A stretch of DNA of 27,519 bases. Source: Spirochaetales bacterium (GTDB lineage Bacteria > Spirochaetota > Spirochaetia > DAHUYW01). The stretch covers positions 1 through 27,519 of the forward strand of contig DAHUYW010000049.1 in the NCBI GenBank assembly GCA_027306915.1. Reading direction: 5' to 3'. The translations under genes were made by a program, and so were the position numbers. Position 1 is the stretch's first letter, and each line of letters opens with the position of its first letter. The notes under the pieces were generated by a model that made no database searches, was not told the origin of the DNA, and saw only the letters and a list, made by a program, of their open reading frames with translations. Of the stretch, positions 13,910 to 20,447 are shown piece by piece.

Positions 13910-14762
13910 ATCGGGGCATATGGAAGACCCTCCTCTTGAGCGGGTCCATGAGCGTCCGCGGGACGAGGCGCATGAACAGCAGGAGGGCATGCGCCGCGAA
14001 GGGGAGCACATAGCGGGCCCTCGGTCGGCGCAGTCCGGCGACTCGTTCGACGAGGCGCGCGACCGCGAGCGGGGATACCGCCTGCATCAGGTAGAACGGC
14101 CGGTAGTCGTTCTCGGCGAGCCATGCGTAAGTTCCGGCATAGGGTGATTCGGTCGGTATCTCCTGCACCGATCCGTCGATTGCGCGCTTGTGAAACGCCG
14201 TGCCGACGGCCCCCGGCTCCACGAGGACCACGTTTACCCCAAGGCTGCCGAGCTCCACGCGCAGGGTCTCGGTAAGGGAGCGAACTGCGGCCTTCACCGC
14301 CCCGTAGGCACCCATCCAGGGGGTGGTCATCCTTCCCATGATGGATCCGATGTTGATGACGGTGCCGCCGCGGGCCGCGAGCTGCGGAAGGAGCGCGCAG
14401 GTGACCGCGTGGAGCCCGAAGAGACTCACCTCGAACTGCGCTCGCAGCTTTTCCGGCGTCAGATCGGCGAGAAACCCCGCCTGGCCAATCCCGGCGTTGT
14501 TGACGAGGACGTCGATCCCTTCCCCGCCGGAAAGCTCCCGAGCTGCCGCGGCGGCGGCGACAACCTGCTCGCTCGAGGTCACGTCAAGCGCGAGCGTCTC
14601 GAGGCGCCAGCCGTTTGAGCGCGCGCGCTCGGCGAGCTCGATGAGAACCTGCGGATTCCTTCCGGTCGCTACTACCCCAAAGCCGTGCGCTGCAAGCTGC
14701 TCGGCGCACGCGCGCCCGATCCCCGAGGTTGCGCCGGTTATGAAGACCCATCTCACTGCCAT
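13875..14762 (-). CDS. Short-chain dehydrogenase/reductase
   Basis: A classical SDR of 295 residues: cofactor motif TGATSGIG (10-16 region), NNAG at 88-91, catalytic S140, Y153 and K157 (YGAVK), and a PGAVGT segment after the active site. An arginine after the second strand (TGRNPQ) suggests NADP(H). The last 60 residues extend beyond the usual 250-residue fold and include a hydrophobic helix (RYVLPFAAHALLLFMRLVP), so the enzyme may be membrane-associated, as in lipid or retinol-type SDRs. The substrate is unknown. The start is supported by GGGAG seven bases before the ATG. The gene has its own promoter, and a stem-loop at the very 5' end of the predicted mRNA. Confidence 0.88.
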   Translation of the reverse strand: MAVRWVFITGATSGIGRACAEQLAAHGFGVVATGRNPQVLIELAERARSNGWRLETLALDVTSSEQVVAAAAAARELSGGEGIDVLVNNAGIGQAGFLADLTPEKLRAQFEVSLFGLHAVTCALLPQLAARGGTVINIGSIMGRMTTPWMGAYGAVKAAVRSLTETLRVELGSLGVNVVLVEPGAVGTAFHKRAIDGSVQEIPTESPYAGTYAWLAENDYRPFYLMQAVSPLAVARLVERVAGLRRPRARYVLPFAAHALLLFMRLVPRTLMDPLKRRVFHMPRFSLQAPHPDRQ

Positions 14763-14784
14763 GCTGCGCTCCCCAGCGGCGAAT

Positions 14785-14802
14785 AACGAGCGAGCGCTCG
14801 TT
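14785..14802 (-). repeat. Stem-loop at the predicted 5' end of the SDR mRNA
   Basis: AACGAGCG and CGCTCGTT form a perfect 8-bp inverted repeat with a two-base centre (or seven pairs and a tetraloop). The predicted transcription start at about 14802 is the first base of the stem. It could protect the mRNA from decay or be an operator for a repressor. Confidence 0.5.
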
Positions 14803-14808
14803 TCCTAG

Positions 14809-14837
14809 AGTGTACGGCAGGCTGAGGCGAGGGGCAA
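14809..14837 (-). promoter_or_regulatory. Sigma70-like promoter of the SDR gene
   Basis: On the minus strand TTGCCC (14837-14832), 17 bases, TACACT (14814-14809), with a start near 14802 and a 40-base leader to the ATG at 14762. Confidence 0.5.
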
Positions 14838-14845
14838 GGGGCGTG

Positions 14846-15676
14846 CTATGACTGGCTGCGCCAAGAGAAGCGGGGCTCGTAGCCGAGGATCTTTCGCGCG
14901 CGCTCGATGGAAAGGAGCGTCTCGAACTCCTCGAGCCGGTTGACGAGCTTCACCGTCGGGAAGGCCTCCGCCATGAGCTCGCGGCTCGGGCGATTCATGA
15001 CGGTGTCCGCGGCGGCTATAATGAAGAAGGGTGCGCCGGCAACGGGTCTTTCCAGCGCAAGCCGGCAGCTCTGCGCGACGTCGCGGGCATCGACGTACGC
15101 CCAGAGATTCCATTTCCGTAGCGCGCTATCCTCCCAGTACGTGGGGAAGGCCGCATAGTCCTCCGGCTCCATGATGTTGGAGAAGCGAAGGCCGACAATC
15201 GGTATTCCCGTGCGCCGGTTGAACTGGCGGGCCAGCTCTTCGCCGATTACCTTGGACAGGGCATAGGTCGACTCGGGTAGGAGCGGATGATTCTCGTCTA
15301 TCGGCGCATAGGCGGGCTGAACCTTCTCGAATGGGACGCCGAGGGTCGTTTCGCTCGATGCCCAGATTATGCGTTCGAAACGCAGCGAGGTGGCGGCCAT
15401 CAGGACGTTGAACGTGCTCTCCACGTTGGTTCGAAAGGTTACCTCCTCGGTCGCGATGCCGGGGGCCGGGATTGCGGCAAGATGGATCACGGCGTTTGCG
15501 TCGCGAAGGACCTCAAAGGTTTCGCCCAGATGGGTCAGGTTCGCCTGGAGGTAGGGGCACAGGCGCTCCTTCGGCGCGACAAGGTCGACGTTCAGGACGT
15601 CGTAGCCGCGCTCAACAAGATCGCGGACAACCGCGCGACCGGCCTTGCCGCTCCCGCCGGTTACTACCACCTTCAT
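14846..15676 (-). CDS. NAD-dependent epimerase/dehydratase family protein (extended SDR)
   Basis: This 276-residue protein begins with the Rossmann motif VVVTGGSGKAG (G7, G10, G13). It then has an acidic residue at the end of strand 2 (D31), which suggests NAD, and the HLAA segment at 65-68. The active-site pair is Y138/K142 in YALSK, with S108/S109 (ASSET) as the third residue. LRFSNIMEP and YVDARDVAQSC are conserved in nucleotide-sugar epimerases and in uronate dehydrogenases. The short length favours a small uronate dehydrogenase-like or sugar dehydrogenase member, but the substrate is not fixed. It has an extended -10 promoter, and its 5' end is divergent from the hydrolase-like gene. Confidence 0.85.
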   Translation of the reverse strand: MKVVVTGGSGKAGRAVVRDLVERGYDVLNVDLVAPKERLCPYLQANLTHLGETFEVLRDANAVIHLAAIPAPGIATEEVTFRTNVESTFNVLMAATSLRFERIIWASSETTLGVPFEKVQPAYAPIDENHPLLPESTYALSKVIGEELARQFNRRTGIPIVGLRFSNIMEPEDYAAFPTYWEDSALRKWNLWAYVDARDVAQSCRLALERPVAGAPFFIIAAADTVMNRPSRELMAEAFPTVKLVNRLEEFETLLSIERARKILGYEPRFSWRSQS

Positions 15677-15738
15677 GACTGTTGTCCCTATCTTGTCCGA
15701 TTTATCGACCCTCTTGCAGACAACCGCAAGCCGGAGCC

Positions 15739-15747
15739 ATTATAGCA
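15739..15747 (-). promoter_or_regulatory. Extended -10 promoter (TGC-TATAAT) of the epimerase gene
   Basis: On the minus strand TGC (15747-15745) directly precedes a perfect TATAAT (15744-15739). No clear -35 is present, as is common with extended -10 promoters. The leader would be about 56 bases. Confidence 0.6.
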
Positions 15748-15763
15748 CGCCGGGCGCGCTGCA

Positions 15764-15793
15764 TTGCGCTGAGCCTGCGAGCTGGCGTACAAT
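15764..15793 (+). promoter_or_regulatory. Sigma70-like promoter of the hydrolase-like gene
   Basis: TTGCGC (15764-15769), 18 bases, TACAAT (15788-15793). The predicted start near 15800 leaves about five bases before the ATG at 15805. This promoter lies back-to-back with the epimerase promoter. Confidence 0.45.
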
Positions 15794-15804
15794 GGGACGG
15801 TAGC

Positions 15805-16506
15805 ATGATACTCCTCCACTCGTTACCAATCGACGGCTACCGGGGACACACGGTCAGGAACACGCTCTATCGCCATGAGCTGCCCTCCGATCACCTCGCG
15901 GTCATCTTTCCCGACACCCTCTACCCAAGCTCCGCCCCCCTCCTCTACTACACCCGCGAGCTGCTCCTCGGAGGGGGTGCCGATGTCCTCACGGTTGAGG
16001 ATGACTACGACGGGGAGTGGCGCAACCTTCGCTATCTGGAGGATGTCATCGCGGTTTATGAAACGGCCGAGCTCTACCATCCCTTCGAGCGACTGACCGT
16101 GGTCGGGAAGGCGTTGGGGACCCTCGCGGCCGCGCACCTTGTCCGTGAGGCCCGACTTGCGGAGCAGGCCGAAATCGTGTGGATAACTCCCCCTGCCGAC
16201 GCGGCGAGCCTTATCGAAACCCTGCGCGAATGCCACTATCGATCGCTTGTCATCGCCGGCAGCTATCCGGAAGCGCGCCCATCGATCGGCTTGAAGGAGC
16301 GAGCGTCTGCGTCCGCCGATCGGGCAGCGCTGCTTGCGTTGCGCGACAACGACCGGATGACGGTTCACCTCTTTGAAGGAGCCGACGACAACCTTGAACG
16401 AGCCGGCGAGCCTCTCGTCTCGCTCGACCTCCTGAGCTCCTACATCCACCTGCTCGCCGATTTCCTCGAGCTACCCCTCCGCTTCGGCGGGATCATCAAT
16501 AGATAG
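15805..16506 (+). CDS. Alpha/beta-hydrolase-like protein lacking catalytic Ser and His
   Basis: This 233-residue protein has the pattern of the small alpha/beta-hydrolase group with a GKSLGT nucleophile elbow. It has HLAVIFPDTLYPSSAPLLYY at the start, LTVVGKALGTLAAAHLV at 97-113, IVWITPP, SLVIAGSYPE and HLFEGADDNLER at 188-199. At the elbow the nucleophile serine is replaced by A103 (codon GCG), and where the family normally reads GADH the histidine is D195. It therefore lacks two members of the triad and is unlikely to be a hydrolase. It may bind a ligand or act as a regulatory pseudoenzyme. The reading frame is intact with normal codon use, so this is not simple decay. It overlaps the convergent glycosyltransferase gene by 11 bases. 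Confidence 0.7.
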   Translation: MILLHSLPIDGYRGHTVRNTLYRHELPSDHLAVIFPDTLYPSSAPLLYYTRELLLGGGADVLTVEDDYDGEWRNLRYLEDVIAVYETAELYHPFERLTVVGKALGTLAAAHLVREARLAEQAEIVWITPPADAASLIETLRECHYRSLVIAGSYPEARPSIGLKERASASADRAALLALRDNDRMTVHLFEGADDNLERAGEPLVSLDLLSSYIHLLADFLELPLRFGGIINR

Positions 16507-17269
16507 ACCAGAGGAAGTCGTAACGCTGCACCATCCCTGGGTTACGGGCGAAGGTGGAGACGCTGTACCGCAAGGGGCTCGTGATGATGACGGCCAGCCG
16601 GATGGTCTGGTCGAGATCGAGGCGGGAGAGGGGCTTTCCGTAGTAATACAGGGAGGCGGCACCGATACCAAAGACGCCCTTTCCCCATTCGATGGAGTTC
16701 AGATAGAGCTCGAGCTGGCGCTGCTTGGGCATCACTGCGTTCAGCGAGACCGACATGAGCGCCTCGACCCATTTGCGAAGGTAGTTCTTGTTGCCTGTGA
16801 GAAAGAGAGTGCGCACCAGCTGCTGGGTGATGGTGCTCCCGCCCAAAACGATCTCCCCGGCCGCCCGATTCACCCGGTAGGCATGCTCGATCGCCGCGAT
16901 ATCGATGCCGGGGTCGGTATAGAACGTGGAATTCTCGAGCCGGATGAACATCCGCTGGACTCGAACGGGAATCTGCTTGATGGGGATAAATCGAACCGGG
17001 CGAATCGTGAAGTGATCGAGAAGCTTTCGCTGCACCATAAACGAGGAGAGGGGTGGGTTTATGACGGAATAGGCCAGCCCCATCGTGACGCCGAAGAGGG
17101 CGATGGCGAGATTGGCGAGGAGGAATCCTGCGAAGAACAATCCGAGCGCTCGAGTCGAAAAATGCCAGACCGTCCGGCGCGGCCCGCCCTGCCACTCAGG
17201 GGTGAGCGAGACGGAGAATTCTCTTCGTGCTTCGGAGAGGGTTGATGGTTGTGTTGACCGTAAGTCCAT
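16496..17269 (-). CDS. mtgA: Monofunctional peptidoglycan glycosyltransferase (GT51)
   Basis: The 257-residue protein has a charged cytoplasmic N-terminus of about 40 residues, one membrane helix (about 41-66) and an extracytoplasmic GT51 domain with no transpeptidase part. Motif 1 is RLENSTFYTDPGID with catalytic E112. Motif 2 is GGSTITQQLVR (143-153). Motif 3 is RKWVEALM with the second catalytic glutamate E169. Motif 4 is ELYLNSIEWGKGVFGIGAAS. These enzymes polymerise lipid II glycan strands. In motif 1 the usual ED is EN and the usual histidine is aspartate (D119), mild departures from the consensus. The length matches MtgA. The start at 17269 has no strong ribosome binding site. Confidence 0.9.
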   Translation of the reverse strand: MDLRSTQPSTLSEARREFSVSLTPEWQGGPRRTVWHFSTRALGLFFAGFLLANLAIALFGVTMGLAYSVINPPLSSFMVQRKLLDHFTIRPVRFIPIKQIPVRVQRMFIRLENSTFYTDPGIDIAAIEHAYRVNRAAGEIVLGGSTITQQLVRTLFLTGNKNYLRKWVEALMSVSLNAVMPKQRQLELYLNSIEWGKGVFGIGAASLYYYGKPLSRLDLDQTIRLAVIITSPLRYSVSTFARNPGMVQRYDFLWSIY

Positions 17270-17444
17270 TGCGATGATATGAAAGCCAAGTCAATTTGGT
17301 CGAATTTTCGCGGCTTAAGGCCATCCTTGGCCTCCCGAGGGTCTTGGCGTTCCCTCCCGGGCGGTATAGCCAGCGCGCCGCTTCTCGTGTAAGAATACGA
17401 CCAACTTAGGTAAATATCAAGAGCAACAGGTCGGAGGTTCTCGC
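17270..17444. other. Divergent intergenic region between mtgA and ubiA-like genes
   Basis: The region must carry two promoters. TTGACT and TATCAT strings face mtgA but at wrong spacing, and several AT-rich hexamers face the prenyltransferase without a good -35. I cannot assign either promoter. A short GGCC-ATCCTT-GGCC repeat lies near 17320-17335. Confidence 0.3.
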
Positions 17445-18461
17445 ATGAAGGTGAACTTTGGGATGTGGCGGCAAGCCGTGACGATCATGCCGCGCATTGA
17501 GGATGAAGAGTGGCGGGGGCTAGATTTCATCTCACGCTGGCTTGTCTCTACCCGCTTCGCGGCCATCGTGCTCACCGTCATAGCGGCGCTCCTCGCGGGC
17601 CTTCTCGCCTACCGGGTTGCCAACCTCAACCTGCTCATTTGGGCGGTCTTTGCGCTCTCTCTCGTCTTTGCGCACGCAACCAACAATATCCTCAACGATC
17701 TGGTCGACTACAAACGGGGAATCGATCGCGGCAACTATTTTCGAGACCAGTATGGCCCGCAGCCTCTCGAACGAGGTTTCAAAACCGCCAAGCAGCAGTT
17801 CTGGTACGCAGCCGTCAACGGCATTCTCGCACTTGCCGGCGGAGCGATTCTGGTGCTCCATCGCGGCGGGATGACGCTCCCCTTCATGGCTGCGGGGGCT
17901 GTCTTTGTGCTCTTCTACACCTTCCCCCTCAAGTACTTCGCCCTCGGCGAGATCTCGCTCCTCATTGTTTACGGTCCCCTCATCATCGGCGGAGGCTACT
18001 ACCTCCTGACGGGAGGCTGGGATTGGAACGTCGTCATCGCGAGCCTTCCCTTCGGGCTGGGGGTCTCGGCCACGCTCTTCGGGAAGCACATCGACAAGAT
18101 CGACATGGACCGCGAGGCCCACGTCCATACGCTCCCCGTCGTGATTGGGGAGGTCCCGGCAAGGGTGGTGACGGTCGCGATGATCGTGCTTCAATTCCTT
18201 ATCACCGCCTACCTCGTCGTCATAGGGTATTTCACCATCGTCATGGCGATCGTGCTCGTGACGCTGCCGGACCTCTTCAAATCGGTTTTGCCGATGTACC
18301 GCAGGCCGAGGCCGAAGGAGCGTCCGGATTGGTATCCGGCCGACCGCTGGCCCCTATGGTACGTGGGCTCGGTCTTCCGATTCACGCGCCGCTTCGGGAG
18401 CTGGTACCTCTTCGCTATCCTCCTCGATACCCTCGTGAGGCTCCTCTATATCAAGGCATAG
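17445..18461 (+). CDS. UbiA-family prenyltransferase
   Basis: The 338-residue protein has about eight to nine membrane helices. The first conserved aspartate motif is NDLVDYKRGID (N84, D85, D88, D94), and the second is HIDKIDMDREAHVHTLPV (D217, D220). Together they bind the prenyl diphosphate through magnesium. UbiA/MenA-type enzymes attach a polyprenyl chain to an aromatic acceptor in quinone, heme or lipid pathways. MenA-like 1,4-dihydroxy-2-naphthoate prenylation is one possibility, but no men genes are nearby. It has a 30-residue cytoplasmic N-terminal extension. GGAGG at 17433-17437 precedes the ATG by seven bases. The next gene begins 33 bases downstream on the same strand, so they are likely co-transcribed. 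Confidence 0.9.
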   Translation: MKVNFGMWRQAVTIMPRIEDEEWRGLDFISRWLVSTRFAAIVLTVIAALLAGLLAYRVANLNLLIWAVFALSLVFAHATNNILNDLVDYKRGIDRGNYFRDQYGPQPLERGFKTAKQQFWYAAVNGILALAGGAILVLHRGGMTLPFMAAGAVFVLFYTFPLKYFALGEISLLIVYGPLIIGGGYYLLTGGWDWNVVIASLPFGLGVSATLFGKHIDKIDMDREAHVHTLPVVIGEVPARVVTVAMIVLQFLITAYLVVIGYFTIVMAIVLVTLPDLFKSVLPMYRRPRPKERPDWYPADRWPLWYVGSVFRFTRRFGSWYLFAILLDTLVRLLYIKA

Positions 18462-18494
18462 TCCCCTGCGGCGGGAGGGTGGCCGTCTCATCGC

Positions 18495-19883
18495 ATGAAC
18501 GCTGAGCGCTACGTGCGCCGACACATTTACGGCGCTCCCCATCGGGCAACCGTAGCCGTAGCGGGCGGGCTTCTCCCGGTCGTCGAGGCGGAGCTGCGCG
18601 AGCTTGCCGCCGGCATCATCACCCCTGGGAGACCGGGGTTCGAGATCGCCGGGCGGGAGGGACGCGTCGAGCTCAAGGGGGTAGACTACCGAGCGCTTGT
18701 CGAGCTGGCGCTCAGGCTCACGACCGCCCACGACCTGTTTCTCGAGATCGCCCGCGGAAAAGCGAGCGGACGCCTCGAGCTTGAAGCCTTTCTGCGCGAA
18801 GTGCCCTGGGAGGTGTATCTCCCTCCGGGTGCTTCCGTCGAGGTGCGGGCCGACTCGAAAGGAAGCAAGCTCTACCACGAGGGGCTCATCGAAGAGTGTG
18901 CGGCCTCGGCCCTGGCCGAGGCCGGGCTGCAAGCGGCCAAGCCCGCCGGCGGCGGAAAGGGCTTTCCGCTCACCGTTCGGCTTGAGTCGAATCGGGTCCG
19001 AGTCGAGCTGTCACTCGCAGGGCCACCCCTCTGGCGTCGCGGGTATCGGGCGTCGTTCGACGCAACGGCTCCCCTGCGGGAGGACCTTGCCCAGGGCGCG
19101 ATCCGCTCGGCCCTCGCCTTCGCCGCGGGCGGCGCAGCGGAAGGCTCCCCGCATGTCTTCGACACCCTTCTCATCCCTTTCTCCGGAAGCGGGACCCTTC
19201 TCTTCGAGAGCCTCATTGCGCTCTTTGGGATTGCACCCTGTCTTTTCGGGCGCCCTTATGCCTTCGAGCGATTCGCCTTCGGAGCGCCGCCGTCGGTCCC
19301 TTGGTTGAAGGAGCGGCTCGCGAAAACGGTAGGGGAGCGTTTCGCATCGACGGACAAGCTGCATGCCGTTCTCGTCGATTCGCACTCCGGCGCGATAAGG
19401 GCGGCGCGGGAGAATCTCGCCTCCTTCGAGAGGCTCCTTCGACCTGCCGGCATGCTTCCGCTCCGCTGCGACGTGCGCGAAAGCGATGCCTTCGCCGGGC
19501 CCTGGGCCAGCCGCCTCCCGCCGGCCGCGGTCTCGCTTTTCGTCCCCCTCAATCCGCCCTACGGACGAAGGCTCGCGGTCCGCTCGGTCGAGCGGCTCTA
19601 CCAGCGGATCGGGGAGTCCCTCGAACGGCTCGCCTTAGATCTCGGCGTGAGCGCGGCCCCGCGGACGGGAGACGCCGAAGAGGGCGGCAAAGGAGAGAGC
19701 GTACGCTCCGAGCGGGCGCGGCGGAGCCCACGCCGGGTCTCGGGTTTCGCGCTCTGTCCGACCGAAGGGTCCTGGCGGCGATTTCAGAACGCGACCCCTG
19801 CCTTTCGAAAACGGACCCTCCACTTCGGCCAGGGCGGGCTCGACATCCGCCTTTGCCTCTTCGCCGCCGGCGGGGAGCGGTGA
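18495..19883 (+). CDS. RlmL-type 23S rRNA (guanine-N2)-methyltransferase
   Basis: This 462-residue protein shows the order expected of the N-terminal half of RlmKL. An RNA-binding THUMP-like region (about 15-160) ends in VEVRADSKGSKLYHEG. It is followed by LWRRGYRASFDATAPLREDL, a family hallmark, and a Rossmann methyltransferase fold with motif I DTLLIPFSGSGTLLFES and the catalytic NPPYG motif at 353-357. It should methylate a guanine N2 in 23S rRNA using S-adenosylmethionine. In motif I the usual LLDP reads LLIP, so the aspartate is I227, and the cysteine before GSGT is serine. A low-complexity stretch near 395-415 interrupts the fold before the final substrate segment. It is separate from any RlmK domain. 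Confidence 0.8.
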   Translation: MNAERYVRRHIYGAPHRATVAVAGGLLPVVEAELRELAAGIITPGRPGFEIAGREGRVELKGVDYRALVELALRLTTAHDLFLEIARGKASGRLELEAFLREVPWEVYLPPGASVEVRADSKGSKLYHEGLIEECAASALAEAGLQAAKPAGGGKGFPLTVRLESNRVRVELSLAGPPLWRRGYRASFDATAPLREDLAQGAIRSALAFAAGGAAEGSPHVFDTLLIPFSGSGTLLFESLIALFGIAPCLFGRPYAFERFAFGAPPSVPWLKERLAKTVGERFASTDKLHAVLVDSHSGAIRAARENLASFERLLRPAGMLPLRCDVRESDAFAGPWASRLPPAAVSLFVPLNPPYGRRLAVRSVERLYQRIGESLERLALDLGVSAAPRTGDAEEGGKGESVRSERARRSPRRVSGFALCPTEGSWRRFQNATPAFRKRTLHFGQGGLDIRLCLFAAGGER

Positions 19884-19889
19884 GGCAGG

Positions 19890-19903
19890 TCGGACGGGTC
19901 CGA
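19890..19903. repeat. Short hairpin after the methyltransferase gene
   Basis: TCGGAC, two bases, GTCCGA, seven bases after the stop codon. It is a possible 3'-end stem, without a T run. Confidence 0.35.
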
Positions 19904-19914
19904 GGCGAGGAGAG

Positions 19915-19935
19915 TTCGGCATTGTGGTTGCCGAA
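19915..19935. repeat. Perfect 7-bp inverted repeat upstream of mgsA
   Basis: TTCGGCA (19915-19921), seven-base loop, TGCCGAA (19929-19935). It lies 35 bases before the mgsA start and could be an operator or the base of a terminator for the upstream gene. Confidence 0.45.
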
Positions 19936-19969
19936 GTGGTAAGCTCGAAGATGAGGCAGGAGCCAACAT

Positions 19970-20440
19970 ATGGAAAGCCGTAAGAGAATTGCGTTGGTGG
20001 CCCATGACAACCGCAAGAGGGACCTCATGGAGTGGGTCGGCTGGAACTGGGAGATCTTGATCAAGCATCGGATCGTGTGTACCGGAACGACCGGCCGGCT
20101 TGTGGAGGAGACCCTCAACAAGGCGATGGAGAAAGGGCACGCCCTCGCCTACCCGATCAGGAAGCTCAAGTCGGGCCCGCTCGGCGGCGACCAGCAGCTC
20201 GGCGCGCTTATCGTTGGGGGGGATATCGATCTTCTCATCTTCTTTTGGGATCCTATGCAGCCGCAGCCCCACGACGTCGACGTGAAGGCCCTCCTGCGGA
20301 TCTCGGTTCTCTACAACATTCCGACGGCATGCAACCGATCGACCGCGGACTTTCTCATCTCCTCGCCGCTCATGAGCGGGAGCTATGTCCCGATCATCAA
20401 GGACTACTCGGAATACATAGGGCGGGCGGTGGAGATGTAG
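19970..20440 (+). CDS. mgsA: Methylglyoxal synthase
   Basis: This 156-residue protein contains all the diagnostic segments of MgsA: ALVAHDNRK (8-16), CTGTTGR (37-43), LKSGPLGGDQQLGALI with catalytic D74, DLLIFFWDPM, and QPHDVDVKALLR with H101 and D102, followed by NIPTACNRSTADF. It converts dihydroxyacetone phosphate to methylglyoxal and phosphate in the cytoplasm, a bypass used when sugar phosphates build up faster than glycolysis can drain them. The length equals the E. coli enzyme within a few residues. AGGAG at 19958-19962 precedes the ATG by seven bases. It ends seven bases from the convergent kinase gene that controls a sugar transporter. This neighbourhood could be meaningful but is not proof of a link. 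Confidence 0.96.
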   Translation: MESRKRIALVAHDNRKRDLMEWVGWNWEILIKHRIVCTGTTGRLVEETLNKAMEKGHALAYPIRKLKSGPLGGDQQLGALIVGGDIDLLIFFWDPMQPQPHDVDVKALLRISVLYNIPTACNRSTADFLISSPLMSGSYVPIIKDYSEYIGRAVEM

Positions 20441-20447
20441 GCTGCTT

